This document shows positions 41,791-47,882 of a stretch of DNA of 47,882 nucleotides, piece by piece. Under the pieces are notes generated by a model. It did not search any database. It worked only from the letters and a program-made list of their open reading frames with translations, and was not told the origin of the DNA. Both the position numbers and the translations under genes were made by a program. Origin of the DNA: Asterionellopsis glacialis (Eukaryota > Bacillariophyta > Plagiogrammaphyceae > Rhaphoneidales > Asterionellopsidaceae); NCBI GenBank assembly GCA_014885115.2, contig WKLE02004506.1, positions 1 through 47,882 on the forward strand. Reading direction: 5' to 3'. Numbering within the stretch: the stretch's first letter is position 1; each line of letters begins with the position of its first letter.

Positions 41791-42708
41791 TTAGGGTTTA
41801 ATCCCATTGCCATTGAAGGTGTCAATGACGGCCCCGGGACTTACTGTGGCGGTTCCCAACAAAATATGGCTACCAGCACCGGTAAGGAAACCATTGCCTC
41901 CCTTGGTCCAAATAGTTCCTTGTTTAGTAATGACTACATCACTGTTGACATCAATAGAAATAATATCATCATTGGATGGAATTGACTTGTAGGACGTCGA
42001 CCATCCTGATAGTTGATACTTCTCAACAGCTTCTGCAGCATTACGATAATGCAATGCCTTCATCAATGGATTGTTTGTTTCTTGCATTTTCGAAAATTCA
42101 TCATCGCGATCTTGCATGTATTGTTGTGCTCTTGCGTATACTTCATTTTTTTTCTTTTGCATTTCGGTCAAAGTTTCCTTTGTCCAAACGGGAAATGAAA
42201 TGTAGAGGCGACCTTTGGGTAACATTGCTGAAGCTTCATTACGTTGAATTTCTTGAGGAACGTCAAAACCGAAAATGATAGATCCTGCTGGTGCATCCTC
42301 ACGCCAAATCATTTCCCAACATCCATTATCCAGTTTGACATGACAAGTACCAGTCATATCAATATAAGAGGCATCTTGCACAACACTGAGCGCTTTCACA
42401 CCACTGCTTAAATTCGGATGTGGACCATTTGCACCGGGCATCTTGGGGTAGTGGTTTGGATGCTTCACAGCACAGCCATGAAGTTCGACAAGTAATCCAT
42501 TGATGTTCATATGAGGAGTTCCTGAATGATGATCGTCTTCCTTACCAACATCAAGATGAATATTCAAAATATTTCCAGTTTGAATTTCTTGCGCAAATTT
42601 GGGCAAGGCTAAATTAGGTTTAAAGGCTCGAAAGATAAACCCATCGGCTGGTACATTGACCAAGAGAAATGCAGCAGCGGTGAAAAAAGGAAGGGTGAAA
42701 TGTCTCAT
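41791..42708 (-). CDS. Unknown protein, probably plastid or secreted
   Basis: Intronless, 305 residues from the ATG at 42708. A signal peptide (FFTAAAFLLVNVPADG) ends just before Phe-Ile-Phe, so Phe at +1 would suit diatom plastid import, though the site is not the classic ASAF. The mature part contains HLDVGKEDDHHSG, GLLVELHGC, HPHPNLSSG, GCWEMIWREDAPAGSIIFGFDVP, LPKGRLYISFPVWTKETL and ETNNPLMKALHYRNAAEAVEKYQLSGW, then a beta-rich end (DVVITKQGTIWTKGGNGFL). I recognise no named family; proteins of this pattern seem limited to diatoms and relatives. The HLD...HH pattern might bind metal (speculation). Confidence 0.75.
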   Translation of the reverse strand: MRHFTLPFFTAAAFLLVNVPADGFIFRAFKPNLALPKFAQEIQTGNILNIHLDVGKEDDHHSGTPHMNINGLLVELHGCAVKHPNHYPKMPGANGPHPNLSSGVKALSVVQDASYIDMTGTCHVKLDNGCWEMIWREDAPAGSIIFGFDVPQEIQRNEASAMLPKGRLYISFPVWTKETLTEMQKKKNEVYARAQQYMQDRDDEFSKMQETNNPLMKALHYRNAAEAVEKYQLSGWSTSYKSIPSNDDIISIDVNSDVVITKQGTIWTKGGNGFLTGAGSHILLGTATVSPGAVIDTFNGNGIKP

Positions 42709-43781
42709 GTTGACACACTCTTAATGTTTGAAAGTACCTGACTTCAAACTTTGGCTACTGTGGAGATGTTCTTATCTGCAATGATCACACGTACTGAAGA
42801 ATAATTGTGACGCCGATGTATTGTTCTGAAAAGTGTTTGAAAATGTGATTTGATGCGTGATGTGCCATCACTGTGTGCCATCAAACCCATCACAGAACAA
42901 TGATCGTCAGTATGCATGACAGAGTACCTGTACGCCTAGTCCTACCGGTAAGGTCCTATGCTATGTACTGTACCTGGTAGATACTTCTAGTCATACGAGA
43001 GACATGCCGATGGCGTACCTGGTACACTTTTGTTCTTTGAAAATTCTTGTTGTCGGAGCGCATTTGTACGTAAGTGAACCGTACGCACTTGTGAGGATGA
43101 TTTATTTCGAATTCTGGTTTGAAACACAATATTATGTCATACAAACGTTATCTATCTAAAGCAAGGGACCACACGTAGCATTTTACTTGTGAACAATAAA
43201 CGAGACGTCACCTTCAACTCTTTGACACCTTTATATATAGGCGAATACAGTAATTAGTCTCGAGGTAGAATACTGTAACTGCAAGATGTTAAAATTAAAC
43301 CGAAGCGCTGAAGACACACAGACCGAAAGCGAATCACCCTACTTACCAAGAGAATTTTCTAAACTTCATAGCTAGAAAATGTGATTAGAGTTAACAGTTT
43401 GGTGACAACAGATGATGATGACAAATACGCTCTCGCGACGGTGGACATCGGCAGTTGAAAAAAAGATTGCGAGAAACTCTATGAGGACCTGGACCTGTAT
43501 GATAGATGTGTTGCATTGTGGAGTTGTCTGCTAGATGCAATATGAAGTAAATTTAAAACATGAATAATAATGAATTGTACAAAAGCGACCGAATCATGTG
43601 ACATTACTGTATAGTAGGGTATTTTATCTTAATATTTAAAATGTGGTGAACAAATACATTTCAAGATGTTTCGCCCTTTCTCGTGCTTTAACATTCCCTT
43701 CAAAGACGAGGGTTTGATTCACATATGTTTTGTATATTTGTGATGGTTTGAGTAATTTTCAAAGCTGTCACTTTTTTATTG
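42709..43781. other. Intergenic, two TACCTGGTA sites
   Basis: About 1.07 kb between two minus-strand genes. Two exact TACCTGGTA copies lie at 42971-42979 and 43016-43024, 263 and 308 bases upstream of the ATG at 42708. GACGTCA occurs at 43204-43210. The minus frame at 42956-43144 looks accidental. Confidence 0.4.
42971..43024. promoter_or_regulatory. Paired TACCTGGTA sites
   Basis: Two exact palindromes 45 bases apart; the first is in the context TGTACTGTACCTGGTAGA. They may be binding sites for the gene at 41791-42708 (inference). Confidence 0.4.
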
Positions 43782-44138
43782 TTAACATGGAGCTTCAAAG
43801 CTTTCTTGACGGACTGCCTTGGACACACAAAGTTTTGTTCCAGCAACTTCTTCTTCAGTATGATGTTCAATTTCATTCATGAAATGTGCATCATTTCTCA
43901 ACGGGGCAGTACCCTCCGCTGCCTTTTCGTCCAAGTCATGCAATACCTTCGATATTGTTGTTTTAGCTCTCATAGCGAATCGTTCAAAACCATCACGTAG
44001 TGTGACAGACACAGGATGGTCCTTAGGATCTTCTACTTCTTCATTGTCGGTACTTTCAAAGACATCTGGCTCAATACCATGGTCCCACTCCCCACAATGT
44101 TCAAGATTCTTAATGTCATTTGTGTCTTTAACTGACAT
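43782..44138 (-). CDS. Small acidic unknown protein
   Basis: 118 residues from the ATG at 44138, intronless, hydrophilic. The N-terminal half is acidic (STDNEEVEDPKDH), followed by an amphipathic helix (LRDGFERFAMRAKTTISKVLHDLDEKAAEG) and MNEIEHHTEEEVAGTKLCVSKAVRQE. No signal peptide, membrane helix or known domain. The antisense frame 43879-44247 is a shadow. The call as a gene rests on length, ATG and composition. Confidence 0.55.
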   Translation of the reverse strand: MSVKDTNDIKNLEHCGEWDHGIEPDVFESTDNEEVEDPKDHPVSVTLRDGFERFAMRAKTTISKVLHDLDEKAAEGTAPLRNDAHFMNEIEHHTEEEVAGTKLCVSKAVRQESFEAPC

Positions 44139-44382
44139 TTTGATTTCTATATCAATGTTATTCTTCTTTGATTTGCTTACTGTATTTTTGCTTCGATTTT
44201 GCTTTACGTGTGGAAGATGTCTCTTCTTTTTTGTTCTGCTTGGTTGACGCCAGGTAAATTAAATGGTATTGAGATGCCTGTTGAAGAAATTGGTCTTGTT
44301 ATTCTTTTTCGTTCTCGTCGGAGTTCGCGTTTGTTGTTATCATAATTTTCTTCGATGCCCTAATCGACTGACACAGCGACAG

Positions 44383-44391
44383 TACCTGGTA
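44383..44391. promoter_or_regulatory. TACCTGGTA site
   Basis: Exact copy of the recurring palindrome, 245 bases upstream of the ATG of the minus-strand gene at 44138. Confidence 0.4.
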
Positions 44392-44723
44392 CGATTTCGA
44401 GAATACTCCTCTACCGCACTGAGAACCGGAGGGCTGGGCAGTCGGGCTTCTCGTTTTTCATTCCGTACCAAAGGTACAGATAGGACCTACATACTCAATA
44501 CCACGTAATAACTTGTAACCGTATCACTTTGGAGCGTTGCTTCTCACGACCGTACGTAGCAAGAGTCTGCGTCCCTCCAGAATACAGGTACCGTATGCCA
44601 GACGTCCGTGCGGACATGGTTCGTAAAGTAATCTAAAAGACTGTTTGTCTGTATTTCTACATAATATTATGTGCAGTTCCAATGCAAAGGTCTGTTTTTA
44701 CGAGGTAATTTTTTTTGTCTTGA

Positions 44724-44731
44724 TGACGTCA
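44724..44731. promoter_or_regulatory. TGACGTCA bZIP/CRE-type palindrome
   Basis: Perfect CRE palindrome 244 bases upstream of the TraB-like gene at 44975. In diatoms such sites can mediate CO2/cAMP and light responses; the role here is inferred. Confidence 0.4.
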
Positions 44732-44974
44732 GCAATATCCAAAAAATGGAGACATTTCAAACGGCATGCATCGACCGCACAAATTCACCAAAAATAGACA
44801 CTGTCTGACACGTCGAGATAGATGACTTGGTGAGTTGTTGAGGAAAAGTTGACAAGATAGTTTCATCTATTCGCCTAAATTGTTTGTGCGGTCAGTTCAC
44901 GCTGTAACCCTCTGTATTGAAGCAGCAATAAGGCAGTTCTGTAAATAAGAGAGAAAACAAGAACAGAGACGACA

Positions 44975-46213
44975 ATGAAAGCAATAAGTCTAACACTGAT
45001 TTGTTTGGTTCAAGTTGTTCAAATTTCAGCATGGGTTCCGCATTCAATACAACAAAAACGGATTTCGTCGTCTGCATTGCAAATGTCATCAAATGAAAAA
45101 TCAGTACAAAATCGTCGACAATGGTTGTCTGGAGTAGCAACAGCAGCAGTAGGCTCTTGGAGTATTACAGGAACCAATACATGGGCAGTCGATAGCGGCA
45201 CAGTGGTTGAAACTACTCCCGCAATTGATATTGGTAAAGTTCCAGAGTTGTGTGATGCATCTGTATCAACTTGGAGAAACCCGTCCAATGGACGTATAGT
45301 CTATTTGCTTGGGACGGCGCATATTTCATCAGCTTCGGCAGAGCTCGCAGGAAATTTAGTGAAAGACGTTCGTCCGGAAGCAGTTTTCGTAGAATTGGAT
45401 GCCAAACGTGTTGGAAAGGCAGGTTTTGGTGAGCAACCTCCTTCTCAGCAGCAGCAACAGCAATCAGAACAATCGCCAGAACCGTCAAGCAGTAACGATG
45501 CGGCTGCACCGTCGACGGCAACAACGCCTGCTCCTAAATCTACAGAGGTTATTTCGGTAGCACCACCACTTTCCGAATCAGGCAACGAAGGTGCCGCACC
45601 ACCTAAAAAGGCTAATCCGTTTGATTTGAGACAACGAGCTTTACAGATGGGATCAGCTGCTGTAGGGAACACAATAAAGGGTATGTACAAAAAACTTGAT
45701 TCTGCTGGATTTCAAGCTGGTGAGGAATTTGTAGTTGCTGTGCGTGAAGGACAAAAAGTCGGATCAAAAATTGTGTTGGGTGATCGCGATGTTGAAGTCA
45801 CACTTCGTCGTGTAACAGAAGCCTTAGCAAAGACAGATATTAAATCTTTGCTGTCACCAGATTCAGAATTAGAACGCAGTATGAAACAACTTCTTCCTCC
45901 TCAAGAAGAAGGGGGCAGTGCACTTGTCAATGAAGATTTGAAAGACGAAAAGATTCGCAAAGAATTTTCGCAATACGTTGAAACTATGAAAGCGAAAGAA
46001 AATGTGAAGGTACTGATGGAGCAACTTAAGAAGCTCGCACCAGAACTTCACAAAGCACTTGTGGCCGAAAGAGATGCATATATGGCGAATGGACTCAATT
46101 CACTGGACCAATTTTCATCAATTGTAGCCGTAATGGGCATCGCTCACGTAGATGGTGTTGAAGAAAATTTGAGAGGGCACGGATGGGTACCCGTCCCACT
46201 TACTTGCAAGTAA
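44975..46213 (+). CDS. TraB/PrgY/GumN-family protein, predicted thylakoid lumen
   Basis: Intronless, 412 residues from the ATG at 44975. The leader starts with a signal peptide (ISLTLICLVQVVQISA) followed by WVP, an aromatic +1 residue as in diatom plastid motifs. A transit-like stretch follows, then NRRQWLSGVATAAVGSWS (Arg47-Arg48), a twin-arginine-type lumen signal. The catalytic-like core matches the TraB family: IVYLLGTAHIS (about 108-118), EAVFVELDAKRVGK, a Gln/Ser/Pro-rich insert (about 151-205), KIVLGDRDVEVTLRR, ALVAERDAYMA, and AVMGIAHVDGVEENL near the end. GTAHIS, Glu of VELD, GDR, ERD and GxAHV are the family's conserved, proposed active-site motifs. Family members are suspected metalloproteases (TIKI is one); the activity of this one is unproven. 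Confidence 0.88.
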   Translation: MKAISLTLICLVQVVQISAWVPHSIQQKRISSSALQMSSNEKSVQNRRQWLSGVATAAVGSWSITGTNTWAVDSGTVVETTPAIDIGKVPELCDASVSTWRNPSNGRIVYLLGTAHISSASAELAGNLVKDVRPEAVFVELDAKRVGKAGFGEQPPSQQQQQQSEQSPEPSSSNDAAAPSTATTPAPKSTEVISVAPPLSESGNEGAAPPKKANPFDLRQRALQMGSAAVGNTIKGMYKKLDSAGFQAGEEFVVAVREGQKVGSKIVLGDRDVEVTLRRVTEALAKTDIKSLLSPDSELERSMKQLLPPQEEGGSALVNEDLKDEKIRKEFSQYVETMKAKENVKVLMEQLKKLAPELHKALVAERDAYMANGLNSLDQFSSIVAVMGIAHVDGVEENLRGHGWVPVPLTCK

Positions 46214-47263
46214 TAACAATGAGAATGCATTTTTCTCAAGACCAGATGGTAACAAAAAAATAGAGTTAGTTGCTAATACATCGATTTGTGGAAGCTAAAA
46301 TGTAAAAAAGGAGGTTCTGCACAAATGAATCAATCATTGACATCCAGCCATATTGTATGTCGTTCGTTTGTTCTTCTTTATCGTGTTTTACATTTACAAA
46401 TATTTATATTGCCCTGATTCATGTTTTGTGATCGTTTGTCTTGCTTGGTGGTGACATTGCTTCACTTTTTTCTAATGACACTCGTGCTTCCGGTGTGATA
46501 GATAGTATTTCTTGACCAGGTGGCAGCTGATATCACTGTCAACTTCTCCCTTATCGGAGATGGTTTTCTGTCCACTTCTTCTCAAAGTGTAGCAGAATGA
46601 GCCTGTTCCAAATACCTCTGTGGGGAACCACTTTCTTGGAACAGTAGTCAGGATCAAATTTAAAAAGATCCGTGTGTCCATATTTGTGACTATCATCTTC
46701 CCCATGTCTGTATGTACCCCCGAGTACGATGTGTAAGCAATTGTAAGTGGTAGACTAAGACACGATTTTGAGATAATGAGATCTTAGTAGATGGGATTAG
46801 TCCAACTGGCATTGCAGCCGATACTCCTACAATTCTAACTCTAGGCTAGTTTATACTCGTGTTGCTCAATTCCTATTACAGAGTGGGTACCGCACTGTAT
46901 TTCGCTTTTTTGCTGTTTCACCGCATTCAATCTGAGCTGTTGGAATAAAACTTTGCAAGGTACTTTTCGACAGCAGTTTTCACAAATATAGCTAGAGAAA
47001 TAGGCACAAACGTTATTACAAAATTTAAAGAGTGAAAACAATGAAAAAAGATAAAACCAGGAAAAGCTCTTGTGAACAAAATATCGAATTTGGTACCAAA
47101 CAAAAGCTACGTATGCAACATCTTCAACTTTCTGAAGCTAATGATTTTGCTTCTAGACTCTGATCATTGTATTGTAAAAATACATAATATCATTCTACCC
47201 TATGACAAAAGGTTACGACTTTATCGTTGCGTTATTGATAACGTGGCCATTTATAGAGATCGT
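46214..47263. other. Intergenic, possible small frame
   Basis: About 1.05 kb without clear genes. A minus-strand ATG frame at 46472-46705 (77 residues, ending KKYYLSHRKHECH) has no recognisable domain; I do not call it. The stretch near 46700-46860 is rich in short TAG/CTA elements. Confidence 0.4.
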
Positions 47264-47605
47264 TTAGCTTTGAGGTAGAACGTGCTCTTCTTCATCTTTC
47301 TTCTTCCATGCAATCATCTCTTCTTCGGCACCTTCTTTGAATTTGGCGGAAATTTTGTCCATGAATCTTCCAAGTCCAAGACCTGTTGTATGTTCTGTGC
47401 CATTCTGTGTTGCGTCATTTCCTTCTGCTTTTGTTTTTGCTTCTTCTTCTCTCCTGGTTGCACTTTTGAATTCGAGAAGTTGCGCTGGAGTCATCACCAT
47501 ATGGCTTGATGTCCTTTTGCATAGAGTTGCATCAGTAGACCAGTCGGGACCGCGAATAAACAAGTGTTCTTCAGGATTATTTACAACTTCGTTTTTGTTG
47601 GCCAT
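47264..47605 (-). CDS. Small charged unknown protein
   Basis: 113 residues from the ATG at 47605; the frame is open 24 codons further upstream to a TTG at 47677. It begins MANKNEVVNNPEEHLFIRGPDWSTD, with MVMTPAQLLEF, then a highly charged helical part (RREEEAKTKAEGNDATQN, FMDKISAKFKEGAEEEMIAWKKKDEEEH). No membrane segment or known domain. A soluble, partly coiled protein of unknown role. Confidence rests on the ATG and the composition. Confidence 0.55.
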   Translation of the reverse strand: MANKNEVVNNPEEHLFIRGPDWSTDATLCKRTSSHMVMTPAQLLEFKSATRREEEAKTKAEGNDATQNGTEHTTGLGLGRFMDKISAKFKEGAEEEMIAWKKKDEEEHVLPQS

Positions 47606-47882
47606 GTTGCAAATGAAGTACCGGTAAGTTGTTGTGAAGGCCTTCGTCTGAACTTGATCAAAGGAAATATTATACAAAAGTTTGTGTGTTCAGCAATTCC
47701 TAATCTTGAAATCAATTCTTCAGAAATCCCACGGTACGAGTACTCATAGTTCTATTCCTAATATACTACCCCACATACTTTACCGTACAAGCCTAATCAA
47801 GCATTCTACGAATACGAAGTAGAGTAGAAATCGATTTAAGGAACCAATTCTTTGGAAAAATTCCAGGAGTTTCCGGTTTTAC
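47606..47882. other. 3' flank, no gene seen
   Basis: Presumed promoter of the small charged minus-strand gene. Nothing else is recognised before the end of the window. Confidence 0.35.

Larger units (their letters stand above)
44139..44974. promoter_or_regulatory. Divergent intergenic region
   Basis: About 840 bases between the small acidic gene and the TraB-like gene. It holds TACCTGGTA at 44383-44391 and TGACGTCA at 44724-44731. The plus frame at 44263-44508 is not credible. Confidence 0.45.

Noticed and set aside
43660..43730. tRNA B-box-like GGGTTTGATTC
   Set aside because: No matching A box or stems.
43879..44247. Plus-strand frame of 122 residues opposite the small acidic gene
   Set aside because: Antisense shadow; Ser/Phe-rich composition mirrors the minus-strand gene and no domain is seen.
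46472..46705. Minus-strand ATG frame of 77 residues
   Set aside because: No domain, no context; length is within chance for AT-rich DNA. Kept only as a remark.
1..47882. CRISPR array, operon or bacterial defence system
   Set aside because: The window is eukaryotic with introns and single genes on both strands; no spaced repeats of CRISPR type were seen.

Overview
The window is nuclear DNA of a photosynthetic stramenopile, most probably a diatom. The evidence is AT-rich sequence, short GT-AG introns (mostly 87-141 bp, one of 323 bp), signal peptides followed by an Ala-Phe-Ala-Pro type plastid motif (the secondary plastid import signal), Pro/Thr/Ser-rich single-pass surface proteins and ankyrin proteins of diatom style. 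The species cannot be named from sequence alone. There is no operon structure, and I recognise no tRNA, rRNA or CRISPR array.

Left part (1-20.5 kb): an unknown N-anchored membrane protein, a secreted or membrane protein with an internal duplication, a small two-TM protein with an in-frame intron, a Pro/Thr-rich single-pass receptor-like protein, an acidic unknown, a DUF924 protein, a membrane-anchored aspartyl/asparaginyl beta-hydroxylase, TATA-binding protein with one intron, a 914-residue type II membrane protein with a GGHS/SGNH-like domain (two introns), a twin CX9C mitochondrial protein and an ankyrin protein.

Middle (20.5-30.5 kb): a Tic22-like protein with a tripartite leader that predicts the thylakoid lumen, a DUF4239/bestrophin-like membrane protein running into a 216-base assembly gap, a type I membrane protein with Trp/Cys repeats, a polytopic unknown membrane protein and an F-box-like protein.

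Transposon region (30.8-35.3 kb): a decayed LTR-retrotransposon gag-protease relic on the minus strand, inside a block of about 3.7 kb almost devoid of CpG. A 27/30-matching inverted repeat pair brackets the next 0.9 kb.

Right part (36-47.9 kb): a large low-complexity unknown protein, a second ankyrin protein, a probably plastid-targeted unknown, two small acidic proteins and a TraB/GumN-family protein, again with a twin-arginine thylakoid-lumen leader.

The genes do not form one pathway. The shared themes are two plastid-lumen candidates (Tic22-like and TraB-like), a recurring intergenic palindrome TACCWGGTA at seven sites, mostly upstream of genes, two TGACGTCA bZIP-type sites, and the CpG-depleted transposon island. 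All intron coordinates are inferred from splice consensus and protein continuity, not from transcripts.
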